A stretch of 64,000 nt of DNA from positions 2,418,001 to 2,482,000 of the forward strand of contig OZ241969.1 of assembly GCA_965204165.1 (NCBI GenBank). The letters run 5' to 3'. The position numbers and the translations under genes are program-made. The stretch's first letter is position 1. Every line of letters starts with the position of its first letter. Below are positions 16,963-25,527 of this stretch, piece by piece. The DNA comes from VYFG01 sp965204165. Its GTDB lineage: Bacteria > Pseudomonadota > Gammaproteobacteria > Arenicellales > Poriferihabitantaceae. The notes beneath the pieces were generated by a model that saw nothing but the letters and a program-made list of their open reading frames with translations, was not told the DNA's origin and did not search any database.

Positions 16963-17012
16963 TTCTAAGTCTAAATCATGCCCTCACAACCACGAGTGAG
17001 TGCTATCAACAT

Positions 17013-17120
17013 CAGACCAGTTAGGCTTGAATGGCAGCTTCATGATCCGTAAGCTCTGGTCTGGTGTACATTCAAGTTGGACGGGTAAATTCCACACTGT
17101 GTACACCGTCCAAACTTGAA
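17013..17120. other. Highly structured non-coding element with crossing inverted repeats
   Basis: Three sets of arms are packed into 108 bases. CAGACCAG (17013-17020) pairs with CTGGTCTG (17056-17063), enclosing a small AGCTT/AAGCT hairpin. GGTGTACA (17063-17070) pairs with TGTACACC (17100-17107). TTCAAGTTGGACGG (17071-17084) pairs with CCGTCCAAACTTGAA (17106-17120) with one bulge. The last two pairs cross, giving pseudoknot or alternative-fold geometry. No ORF covers it. It could be a structured RNA, a recombination site or a protein-binding DNA element. Confidence 0.55.
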
Positions 17121-17363
17121 CGATTGTGGCGCCCCGTTTCCTAGTCAAGCACCGATTGAACCTTCGGCAGTCGTTTGAACTGACTAGCTGAGAATATATT
17201 AATCAGCGTTGTTTCCCGAAGGGGACAGCGGCAATCTCTTTCCACTACTTAAATTGGAACCTGCCCACATCATAGATTCCTGGTCGTATGTTAGAGGAGC
17301 ATTCTCCTGTGAATTTCCGGTATTTTCTTTATACTTCATAGAAAATGCGAATTCGTCATTCTC

Positions 17364-17936
17364 ATGGCACACAAAGTCATCGTTCGGGGTGCCGACGACC
17401 AGGGTCGCATCATTTTTTTCGCGATGACCGATGACAGCAGTTGCTTTGTTCCGAAAGCCGCGATGTGGCTCTTTGAGTTCCCCAAACAAGGATGGCGCTG
17501 CAAAGTTTCAGGCCTCGAAGGTGGTAACCAAATTTTTAAAACAGAGCGCCAGAAGAATTTCGACGTACTGGCGACGCGGCAGGCCTCATTGTTGGAAAAA
17601 GAAATAGAAAAGTTTGACAAGTGGGCTGAGGGTAAGTGTGTCGGACTGAAGGACGACCTGAAGGAGATGGAAGATCAATCCAAGATCCTGAAACGCGAAG
17701 TTCGACAGACCAGCAACCCATCGGACAAGCTGATGCTGCTACTGCAGGCGCGAAAGCTAGATACGAAGCGCCACGAAGCATGGCGCTTATATGACGCCGC
17801 CGCTAAGAAAATTGAAATCCAGAAAGATGAACTTCTGAATCAGATGAAAGAGTGTCTCAGGCAGCAAGTGTCCAACGATCATCTCCTTAGCTGTCAGGTT
17901 CGAGATTGTTTGAGAAATATGGGGCAGGTCGGATGA
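17364..17936 (+). CDS. Coiled-coil protein, resembles C-terminal part of a defence-type helicase
   Basis: The 190-residue frame has a long charged coiled-coil region (residues ~70-175). Its pattern (EKEIEKFDKWAEGK, LKREVRQTSNPSDKLMLLLQ, KKIEIQKDELLNQMKE) recalls, from memory, the C-terminal coiled coil of SNF2-type helicases found beside PLD nucleases and DNA methylases in defence clusters. No helicase motif is present here or in the preceding kilobase. It is either a truncated helicase or a standalone accessory subunit. Its TGA overlaps the ATG of the PLD gene, so the two are translationally coupled. The start at 17364 is uncertain; a stop at 17310 limits it upstream. Confidence 0.55.
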   Translation: MAHKVIVRGADDQGRIIFFAMTDDSSCFVPKAAMWLFEFPKQGWRCKVSGLEGGNQIFKTERQKNFDVLATRQASLLEKEIEKFDKWAEGKCVGLKDDLKEMEDQSKILKREVRQTSNPSDKLMLLLQARKLDTKRHEAWRLYDAAAKKIEIQKDELLNQMKECLRQQVSNDHLLSCQVRDCLRNMGQVG

Positions 17937-18997
17937 AGAGTAAAGTGGTTACAACCGGGATGGTTGGTAATTCTTACAAGAAGCTATTTCGTAGGCAGAT
18001 TCTGCGCGTGAAGCCGCCTGCCGTCGGGATGGCCGTCGCCTATGTTTCCATGTCGGGATTCAGCCTTGTGAAGAAAATTCTTGACGAGGGTGGTGTCGGC
18101 GAAGTCCGGTTGGTCACCGATACCAAGGACGGTGTAACCCACCCCAAGGCCCTGAAAGGTGCAATAGACAGCGGCTGGAACGTCCGTGTTGTAAATAAAC
18201 TTGTGGGGACGTTTCATCCTAAGCTGTACGTGGGCGGTGCCGGTTTTGACGATGACACCGGAGTGGCCGATCTGACTCTCGCAATCATAGGATCGCCGAA
18301 CCTTAGTCATGGCGGTTTCCTGAATAACGGGGAATGCGTTTTCTGGAGTGAGGCTCCCCACACTCGCAAGTCCGCCGCCAAGGCATGGCTTGACTGCTGG
18401 AATGTTGGTGACCCTGTCACGGCGGAAAGACTAGCCGCCTATGAGAAGTATTTTGCCCAGCGGAACCGATACCGCAAACCCGAAGACATGGTCTCCCTTG
18501 GCATTGCTGATAACTTTCCGAATATGGTTGGCGGTAAGGTGAGGAAGGGGGTTACTTCGCCGAAGACAGAGCACAAGGCAATTTCCGAAGTAGCGGCATC
18601 GGTGGCTTGGGCCGGTTTGCAATCCTTCACCGGCGCGTACAACCTTCAGGTCGAGTTTCCAAAGGAAGCCGGGCTGGTGCTTCTTCGCATATTTGGACAC
18701 CTGTCACGGGACGACACCATCGACATACACTGTGCGGATGGTGAAGTTCGCAGATTCAAATACAGATTCTACGAAGACAACGGGATGTTTCGCTTGAATA
18801 TTCCAAATACCACTCCCCTTGTCCCCTGGGTGCGTGAGCACAAACAAGGTATCGCCTATGTCGAGTACCGAGAGGAACAGAGTACGCTGTACTTCGAGAT
18901 ACTACCTCCGAGGCAGCCAATGATGGATATCGTGGAACGATCGCTTGCGCTTGGCACATGGGGGCGAACACCCACAAGACTATACGGCTGGTACTGA
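17933..18997 (+). CDS. Phospholipase-D-fold nuclease (HKD family)
   Basis: I chose the ATG at 17933 because it overlaps the preceding stop as ATGA. The protein is then 354 residues. One HKD-type active site is visible: H95-P-K97 in the segment GTFHPKLYV, followed by IIGSPNLSHGG with the Ser and Asn at 121 and 123. A single site implies a dimeric nuclease like BfiI or NgoFVII-type enzymes. The C-terminal half (residues ~210-354) is beta-rich with no recognised motif and may bind DNA. Its TGA overlaps the Mod ATG by one base. A role in cutting invading DNA with Mod and Res is inferred from the operon. Confidence 0.8.
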   Translation: MKSKVVTTGMVGNSYKKLFRRQILRVKPPAVGMAVAYVSMSGFSLVKKILDEGGVGEVRLVTDTKDGVTHPKALKGAIDSGWNVRVVNKLVGTFHPKLYVGGAGFDDDTGVADLTLAIIGSPNLSHGGFLNNGECVFWSEAPHTRKSAAKAWLDCWNVGDPVTAERLAAYEKYFAQRNRYRKPEDMVSLGIADNFPNMVGGKVRKGVTSPKTEHKAISEVAASVAWAGLQSFTGAYNLQVEFPKEAGLVLLRIFGHLSRDDTIDIHCADGEVRRFKYRFYEDNGMFRLNIPNTTPLVPWVREHKQGIAYVEYREEQSTLYFEILPPRQPMMDIVERSLALGTWGRTPTRLYGWY

Positions 18998-20967
18998 TGA
19001 GTAGCGACACAAAACTATCTCCTATATGGGGTATTGGAATGAATAAAACAACGTCCGAAAAGGACGCGACGAAGCTCATCATGCTATCGGACGATGTGGC
19101 GGCCCGAAAGCGCGATACGCTGAAGAACTACTTAGCGCAGTCGTTCCCCGAATGTTTGTCCGAAGGACGAATCGACTTTGAGACGCTGCGGCGCGTCCTC
19201 GGCGACTGGGTCGAGGCGGGCAACGAGCGCTTTGGTCTCGTTTGGCCAGGAAAGGAGCGTTGCATTAGATCCATACAGCAACCTAGCGTCGCGACGTTGA
19301 AGCCAGACAGAGACGAGTCGGTGGACTTCGAGTCCACAGATAATGTTTTTATTGAGGGTGACAATCTCGAAATTCTGAAGCTGATGCAAAAGTCGTATTT
19401 CGGAAAAATTAAAATGATCTATATCGACCCACCCTATAATACTGGGAATGAGTTTATTTACCCCGATAAATACGCCGAGAGTCTTGAAACCTATCTTACG
19501 TATACCGGTCAGATTGACAACGAGGGGCGCAGATTTTCCACCAACACGGATACAGTCGGACGGTATCACTCCAACTGGCTGAGCATGATGTATCCGCGGC
19601 TCTATCTTGCCCGAAACCTGCTCCGGGATGACGGGGCGATTTTCATTTCAATCGACGACCACGAGTTGAGCCGCCTTCACGAACTTTGCAACCAGATTTT
19701 TGGCGAAGAAAACTTCAAGGCCGATATCGCATGGCAGAAGCGATACACCCGCAGTAACAACACAGTCGACTTCACTACCGTGGTCGAACACCTGCTTGTC
19801 TATGCCAAGTCTGAGGCATTTGAAGTGAATTTGCTACCGAGAACCGAGGAAGCGGATGCGCGCTATTCCAATCCTGACAACGACCCGCGCGGAGAATGGA
19901 AAGGTGCGTCGTTCTTGAATCCGGCTTCGCCACAGGACCGCCCAAACCTTTGCTACCCGCTCAGAAATCCGAACACGGGTGAAATCATTAACCCGACGAC
20001 GAACGCTTGGCGACGCTCAGAGGAAGCATTCGAAGAACTTCTCGCCGACAACCGTCTCTACTGGGGGCCGGATGGGAAAGCGTCCGTTCCGTCGATCAAG
20101 ATGTTTCTCTCCGAAGCGCGCGGACTCACTCCCACTAACTTCTGGGCACACGACTACGCTGGGAACACGGACGAAGGCACTCGGGACCTTGAGGTTTTGA
20201 TTCCCGGCAAGGTGTTCAACAATCCGAAACCAGTGCAGCTCGTCCGCAGGATGTTGGAGCATGCGTGCAATGGCCCCGGCGATATCGTCATGGACTTCTT
20301 TGCAGGTTCCTGCGTGACGGCGCAAGCGGTAATTGAACTCAACCTTCGAGACAGGGGCAGCCGTAAGTTCATTCTCGTTCAGTTACCGGAACCGGTCGAA
20401 GAAGACTCAAATGCCGCCAAGGCAGGATTTTCGACGATAGCTGAAATCGGCAGGGAACGCATTCGCCGCGTCATTAGTAAGGCACGTAATATCCCCGATG
20501 GACAGCTTGACCTCGATCAAAGGGGCGCAACCGAACTCGGATTTAAGGCGTTTCGACTCGACCGATCGAACTTCAGGGTTTGGGACGGTCACGGTGATCC
20601 GGCTGATGCGGACGAGTTGGCGCGGCAGATAGAACTTCATGTCGATCATCGCAGAAACGAAAGCACGCCCGACGACATTGTCCACGAAATACTTCTGAAG
20701 ACTGGTTTTCCCCTGTCGACGAAGGTGGAAGCGGTTACTCTTGCAGGTTCGATTGTATTCTCAATTGAATCGGGAACATTGCTCATCTGTCTTGAGAAAG
20801 ATATCACCCCTGAGCTTATCGACGCGCTTGCTGACGCCAATCCCCTGCAGGTTATATGCCTTGATGAAGGTTTCAACGGCAATGACCAGCTCAAGGCCAA
20901 TGCGGTCCAGACCTTCAAGGCTAGTGCGCAGTCGGAAGAATCCGAAATCGTATTCCGGACAGTGTAA
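18997..20967 (+). CDS. mod: Type III restriction-modification DNA methyltransferase (Mod)
   Basis: The start at 18997 (TGATG overlap with the PLD gene) gives 656 residues; an ATG at 19039 is an alternative. The catalytic DPPYN (residues 144-148, in MIYIDPPYNTGNEF) comes before the AdoMet-binding DFFAGS (433-438). That order is the beta class typical of type III Mod. The long stretch between them would hold the target-recognition domain. Type III Mod methylates adenine on one strand of an asymmetric site and directs the Res subunit. Res follows after 8 bases with a TAAGGA Shine-Dalgarno sequence. Confidence 0.95.
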   Translation: MSSDTKLSPIWGIGMNKTTSEKDATKLIMLSDDVAARKRDTLKNYLAQSFPECLSEGRIDFETLRRVLGDWVEAGNERFGLVWPGKERCIRSIQQPSVATLKPDRDESVDFESTDNVFIEGDNLEILKLMQKSYFGKIKMIYIDPPYNTGNEFIYPDKYAESLETYLTYTGQIDNEGRRFSTNTDTVGRYHSNWLSMMYPRLYLARNLLRDDGAIFISIDDHELSRLHELCNQIFGEENFKADIAWQKRYTRSNNTVDFTTVVEHLLVYAKSEAFEVNLLPRTEEADARYSNPDNDPRGEWKGASFLNPASPQDRPNLCYPLRNPNTGEIINPTTNAWRRSEEAFEELLADNRLYWGPDGKASVPSIKMFLSEARGLTPTNFWAHDYAGNTDEGTRDLEVLIPGKVFNNPKPVQLVRRMLEHACNGPGDIVMDFFAGSCVTAQAVIELNLRDRGSRKFILVQLPEPVEEDSNAAKAGFSTIAEIGRERIRRVISKARNIPDGQLDLDQRGATELGFKAFRLDRSNFRVWDGHGDPADADELARQIELHVDHRRNESTPDDIVHEILLKTGFPLSTKVEAVTLAGSIVFSIESGTLLICLEKDITPELIDALADANPLQVICLDEGFNGNDQLKANAVQTFKASAQSEESEIVFRTV

Positions 20968-20975
20968 GGAATGGT

Positions 20976-23924
20976 ATGAAGCTCAAGTTCGATCCCTCGC
21001 TCCAGTACCAGCAAGACGCGATCAACGCCGTCGTGAATGTCTTTAGCGGTCAGCCATTTGTGCAGACTGATGCGATGGCGTTCCAGGCGATCCAGGTCGG
21101 TGGCATTTTTCAGACTGAGCTGGGTATGGGTAACAGATTGGTGCTGCATGCGGATGACCTCCTGATGAACCTGCATGAGGTGCAGGAAGTCAACGGCATT
21201 GAGAAAGTCGATTCTCTACAAGGCATGGAGTTCTCCATCGAGATGGAGACCGGCACCGGGAAGACCTACGTCTATCTTCGGACGATCTTTGAGTTAAACA
21301 AGAAATACGGATTTAGAAAATTCATCATCGTCGTGCCGAGCGTGGCGATCCGCGAGGGTGTATTAAAAAGCATCGACATGATGAAAGAGCATTTCCAGAT
21401 GCTCTACGAGAAGGCGCCGTTCGACTACTTCGTCTATGATTCCAAACGCCTAGGAAAGGTGCGCCAGTTCGCGACCAGCAACCAGATTCAGATCATGGTC
21501 ATCAACATCCAGTCTTTTCAGAAAGATGTTGCTGATAAAGATTTGTCGGAGATGACCGAGGACGAGCTCAAGAAACTCAACGTCATCAACCGCGAAAACG
21601 ATCGGATGTCCGGCAGGAGACCGATTGAATTCATTCAGGCCGCCAATCCAATAGTTGTCCTCGACGAGCCGCAGAGCATCGATAACACTGAGAAATCGCA
21701 CCGCGCCATCAAAAATCTTAAACCTCTGCTGACATTGCGCTATAGTGCGACACACAGGAATCCCTACAACCTTCTCTATAAGCTCGACCCAATCAAGGCC
21801 TATGATCTCCGGCTGGTGAAGCGCATTGAGGTTGCTTACATCCGTTCGGATGACAGTTTCAACGATGCTTACGTGAAACTGCTCAGTACCGACAACACGA
21901 ACGGCATCAAAGCCCGCGTGGAAATCCACAAGGAAGGTCCGTCCACACCAAAAGCCGCAAAACTATGGATCCAGCAAGGTGATGATCTGTATATCAAGTC
22001 TGGGGGGCGGGAAATCTACCGCGATGGCTACATCGTGCAGAACATCGATTGCACTCCGGGGTCGGAATATGTCGAGTTCAACCAGGGTCGATTACTGGAG
22101 ATCGGGCAGGAAATCGGTGGTCTTGGCGACGACCTGATGCGCGCACAGGTCTACGAGACTATCGAGCAGCACCTAAAGAAGGAACGGGCTTTGAAGGGGA
22201 AAGGCATCAAGGTTCTTTCACTTTTCTTCATTGATCGTGTCGCAAATTATCGCATCTACAATGAGGACGGAACCACTGACCTTGGTAAGATCGGCCGATG
22301 GTTTGAGGAAGCGTACCGTGAGCTTACGGCCAAGCCGATTTACAAGGGGCTTATACCGTATGATGTTGCCGAAGTGCACAACGGCTACTTCTCGCAGGAC
22401 AAGGACGGGCACGCTAAAGACACGCGCGGAAATTCTGCCGCCGACGAAAACACATATAATCTCATCATGCGCGACAAGGAGAGCCTTCTTGATCCGAATG
22501 TAGCGTTACGGTTCATCTTTTCTCATTCCGCATTGCGGGAAGGCTGGGACAACCCTAACGTATTTCAGATTTGCACCCTGAACGAAACGCAGTCTACAGA
22601 AAAAAAGCGACAGGAGATCGGGCGTGGCCTTCGTCTACCGGTCAACAATTCCGGCGAGCGCGTACATGATGAGACAGTGAATCGGCTTACTGTCGTCGTC
22701 AACGAGTCCTACGAGGACTTCGTCAGGACCCTGCAAACCGAATTTGAGGAGGATTTCGGTATTCGCTTTGGCAAGGTTGAGAAGATTGCGTTCGCCAAAC
22801 TTGTCCGTGTCGCTGACGACGGTATGGAAACGGAGATTGGCCAAGATAAGTCAGCCCGTATTTGGGCAGACCTTATCCGGGAAGGTTATCTCAGCGAGGT
22901 AGGAGAAATTCTTGACAAGTTCGATCCGAAGAATCCACATTTCGAACTGCAGGTGTCAGATGAATTCGCTGACCTGAAAGCTGGGATTATCGACGAGATC
23001 AATCGTAAGGTCTTCAAGAACCGAATCGTTAATGCGCGAGAACGGCGCGAACTCCGGTTCCAAAAGGAGGTACAGCTCAGTCCCGAGTTCCAGGAACTCT
23101 GGGAGCGAATTAAGCATCGCACCCGTTACCGCGTCCGCTTCGATACAGCGGAGCTGATAGACCGAGCGCTGTCATACATCCGACGGATCGAATCGATTCG
23201 CCCACCGCGCGTCGTGACGACTGTCGTAGAAGTCGATGTCTCGGAGGCGGGCGTATCGGCAGACAAGCAGATCGCGACGCGGGTTCGCGATGTGGACTCC
23301 GTTAAAGTTCTCCCCGACATCTTGGCTTTTCTTCAGAAGGAGACCGAGCTCACCCGGCACACGTTAGCGGAAATTCTCAAGCAATCGGGTAGGCTCGCCG
23401 AGTTCAAGGTGAACCCGCAAGCATTCATGGCGGCCGTTTCGAAGGAGATTTCACGTGCCTTGCACAACCTAATGCTGGAGGGCATCAAGTACGAGAAGAT
23501 CGCAGGTACCTACTGGGAGCAAAACCGCATCGAACAGGAGGCTGAGAGCGGCATTGTCCGATATCTAAGCAACCTATACGAGGTACAGAATCGTAACAAA
23601 TCCCTGTTCGATGCGGTCGAGTATGAATCCGAGATCGAAAAAATGTTCGCCCGTGATTTGGACAGTAACGAGAATGTCAAACTGTTCGTCAAACTTCCTA
23701 GTTGGTTCATGATTGATACGCCCATCGGACCTTACAATCCAGACTGGGCTTTTGTTACAGAACGTGAGCAGAAACTCTATTTCGTACTCGAGACCAAAAG
23801 TACACTGGACTCGAAAGAACGCCGAACTAAGGAAAACAAGAAGATCGCTTGTGGCCGCAAACACTTCGGCGCACTAGGTGTCGATTACGATGTGGCGACT
23901 TCACTCTCAGAAGTAAGTATGTAA
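20976..23924 (+). CDS. res: Type III restriction endonuclease subunit (Res)
   Basis: At 982 residues it is full length for type III Res. Walker A is TGTGKT at residues 92-97 and the DEAD-type box II is DEPQ at 230-233. Helicase motif VI is in the RQEIGRGLRLPVN segment (residues ~546-558). The C-terminal PD-(D/E)xK nuclease core is P-D923 with E939-x-K941 (VLETKS). It forms the complex with Mod that cuts unmethylated DNA after ATP-driven movement between sites. The frame is intact and both catalytic centres are present, so the system looks functional. It ends 154 bases before the convergent HEPN gene. Confidence 0.95.
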   Translation: MKLKFDPSLQYQQDAINAVVNVFSGQPFVQTDAMAFQAIQVGGIFQTELGMGNRLVLHADDLLMNLHEVQEVNGIEKVDSLQGMEFSIEMETGTGKTYVYLRTIFELNKKYGFRKFIIVVPSVAIREGVLKSIDMMKEHFQMLYEKAPFDYFVYDSKRLGKVRQFATSNQIQIMVINIQSFQKDVADKDLSEMTEDELKKLNVINRENDRMSGRRPIEFIQAANPIVVLDEPQSIDNTEKSHRAIKNLKPLLTLRYSATHRNPYNLLYKLDPIKAYDLRLVKRIEVAYIRSDDSFNDAYVKLLSTDNTNGIKARVEIHKEGPSTPKAAKLWIQQGDDLYIKSGGREIYRDGYIVQNIDCTPGSEYVEFNQGRLLEIGQEIGGLGDDLMRAQVYETIEQHLKKERALKGKGIKVLSLFFIDRVANYRIYNEDGTTDLGKIGRWFEEAYRELTAKPIYKGLIPYDVAEVHNGYFSQDKDGHAKDTRGNSAADENTYNLIMRDKESLLDPNVALRFIFSHSALREGWDNPNVFQICTLNETQSTEKKRQEIGRGLRLPVNNSGERVHDETVNRLTVVVNESYEDFVRTLQTEFEEDFGIRFGKVEKIAFAKLVRVADDGMETEIGQDKSARIWADLIREGYLSEVGEILDKFDPKNPHFELQVSDEFADLKAGIIDEINRKVFKNRIVNARERRELRFQKEVQLSPEFQELWERIKHRTRYRVRFDTAELIDRALSYIRRIESIRPPRVVTTVVEVDVSEAGVSADKQIATRVRDVDSVKVLPDILAFLQKETELTRHTLAEILKQSGRLAEFKVNPQAFMAAVSKEISRALHNLMLEGIKYEKIAGTYWEQNRIEQEAESGIVRYLSNLYEVQNRNKSLFDAVEYESEIEKMFARDLDSNENVKLFVKLPSWFMIDTPIGPYNPDWAFVTEREQKLYFVLETKSTLDSKERRTKENKKIACGRKHFGALGVDYDVATSLSEVSM

Positions 23925-24077
23925 TGGCGGACTTACGAGGCGCAGTCTATCCAGGTTTCGGGCCTATCCGCGTTCTGCGGGTTTTGCTACATAATTCCCT
24001 TATTGAAGTGGGGTGCTATGGCCAGTTAAGCTACGTGCGCAGAATTTTGTAGCGTCTTAAGATTTTCTTTATCTGTT

Positions 24078-24632
24078 CTAATCAAGCGGTAATCCGATCC
24101 CTTTCAATACCCATCTGCTAGTGGATTTATCTAAAGGTGAAGTAGCACCTGTGAACCCTTGAAGACTCCTGACAAATGTTGGAATTCCTTGAATTCTTCT
24201 ACAATGTTGATTGAACCCGGAAGCATACTCAATAATAGCGACAATCGCTAATCGGAAATCTTTATCTTTAACTTTCTTTCCGTGAAGTACTCTGTTTCGG
24301 ATATTCTGCGCTTTTTCTAGTTTATCTATGAGGACTTTAGGAATTTTCTTTCCATAAATATTTTCAAATAATTTCAGAAACTCTTCTCGTCTATTTTCGA
24401 ATCTATCTACAGCAGACTTAGCGAGTTGATTATCTGTCCTGTGAATCTTTACCACACCACAGTAAAGCGCCATAACATGAGCTCTTTCAACACGGGAGAA
24501 TAAATAACTAAGGGAGACCTCCCAAGGGTAATATTCAATTAAATCTTCTACAGGATGGAAGTATGATTGGACATCCGGAGGTGAATCGAGAAGTCTATTT
24601 CTTACGCCACGCCATGTTGGTGGAACATTCAT
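24078..24632 (-). CDS. HEPN-domain protein, possible ribonuclease toxin
   Basis: This 184-residue, strikingly AT-rich gene is predicted to be largely helical. It contains R112-N-R-V-L-H117, an exact match to the R-N-x-x-x-H catalytic motif of HEPN ribonucleases, inside an amphipathic helix (KAQNIRNRVLHGKK). Many HEPN proteins next to restriction systems act as abortive-infection RNases or as toxins with an antitoxin. No partner antitoxin gene is evident. I know no exact family. Composition differs from both the type III operon and the chromosome, suggesting a separate acquisition. Confidence 0.6.
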   Translation of the reverse strand: MNVPPTWRGVRNRLLDSPPDVQSYFHPVEDLIEYYPWEVSLSYLFSRVERAHVMALYCGVVKIHRTDNQLAKSAVDRFENRREEFLKLFENIYGKKIPKVLIDKLEKAQNIRNRVLHGKKVKDKDFRLAIVAIIEYASGFNQHCRRIQGIPTFVRSLQGFTGATSPLDKSTSRWVLKGIGLPLD

Positions 24633-25023
24633 ATTGTTTCATCATGATTTGTTACGATCCAATCATATTTTAACCTATCAATCGAGTACTAAAAAAAGCC
24701 ACTCATTGAATTACATCGTGGGCAACATTTGATCCTCAGAAAACGATTCACCGAAGGAGCGGATATTTCGTCGGGGTATCCGACACCCTTGGTTACACGA
24801 AAGTAAAAGTCGTACTGGTCGCGAGAACTATGGTTACTGGAGCGGTATAGGTAACCGTGTAGACTTCGTAACCGTTCAGGCCCTGTTTGTCGCGATGGTG
24901 AGATGAAAGAAGGAGCTGTATTTGGTGCAGACATGCTCATGGATTTTCGGATGGAAACCGGAGCAACTTCAGCGTGATCTGATCCGATAGGACACTGTGC
25001 AGAGCCGGTCTACCCGAATACCG
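24633..25023. other. Right end of the island, non-coding
   Basis: There is no convincing gene in this stretch. It grades from AT-rich to chromosomal composition just before the allA-like stop at 25024. It contains GGTTAC at 24791 and 24832 and the inverse GTAACC at 24851 and 24868; 24832-24856 forms a hairpin. No direct repeat matching the left boundary was found by eye. Confidence 0.5.
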
Positions 25024-25527
25024 TCATTCAGCAAATTCCTCTCTGATCATCGCATCCCCCAGGACTGGTTGTTCCTCCAGGTTTTCTCCAGGGCCGGCCC
25101 GGTCCACCACGATGAAATCCCGTCTTTGCCCGGTCACGATCTGGAAATGGTGCCAGGTGTTGCGAAAGAAATTCACCCCCTGGCGACCGTTGGTCCGGAA
25201 AAGAACCAGGTCCTCGGCGGACACGGTGTCTCCCTGCGATGCCACCAGTACGAGGAACGGATCCTGATCCAGGGGCAGGAAAGCCTGGCTTCCGACCGGG
25301 TGCCGCTCCATGACCTCCACCCTGTGCGGCAGCGGCAGCGGATCCGTGCGGAACACGTTGACAATGGGATGCCCGCCTTCGGCGCTGCAGTCAATGGTGA
25401 AGAGGTCGTGGTAGCGCGTGGTCAGCCCCCGGTTGATGGGAATCTGCCTGGCGCCCTCGAGTTCGATGACCTCGCCGAACGCCGAAAAGGCGCTGCGGGT
25501 CAGCGGTACCGGCTCCAGGATCCTCAT
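25024..25527 (-). CDS. allA: Ureidoglycolate lyase
   Basis: The 167-residue cupin-type protein matches AllA: RSAFSAFGEVIE at the N terminus, then NVFRTDP, VEVMERHPVGSQAFLPL and NFFRNTWHHF. It splits ureidoglycolate into glyoxylate and urea, ending the urate breakdown route. It is the last gene of the eight-gene operon and its ATG overlaps the allantoicase stop as ATGA. Confidence 0.92.
   Translation of the reverse strand: MRILEPVPLTRSAFSAFGEVIELEGARQIPINRGLTTRYHDLFTIDCSAEGGHPIVNVFRTDPLPLPHRVEVMERHPVGSQAFLPLDQDPFLVLVASQGDTVSAEDLVLFRTNGRQGVNFFRNTWHHFQIVTGQRRDFIVVDRAGPGENLEEQPVLGDAMIREEFAE

Larger units (their letters stand above)
16321..17363. other. Gene-poor left end of the accessory island
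   Basis: About 1 kb in which no ORF is convincing. GC content falls from left to right, so the island boundary probably lies between 16320 and about 16700. No integrase, tRNA, direct repeat or insertion-sequence end could be recognised. It contains one low-confidence ORF (16543-16962) and a structured element (17013-17120). Nothing I see here encodes the missing N-terminal part of the gene at 17364. Confidence 0.6.

Noticed and set aside
17199..17489. 96-codon minus-strand frame
   Set aside because: It has an ordinary-looking composition but overlaps the start of the coiled-coil gene, has no SD or partner, and resembles no family.
24689..24940. 83-codon minus-strand frame upstream of the HEPN gene as an antitoxin
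   Set aside because: There is no Shine-Dalgarno sequence, no recognisable DNA-binding or antitoxin pattern, and the composition looks random.
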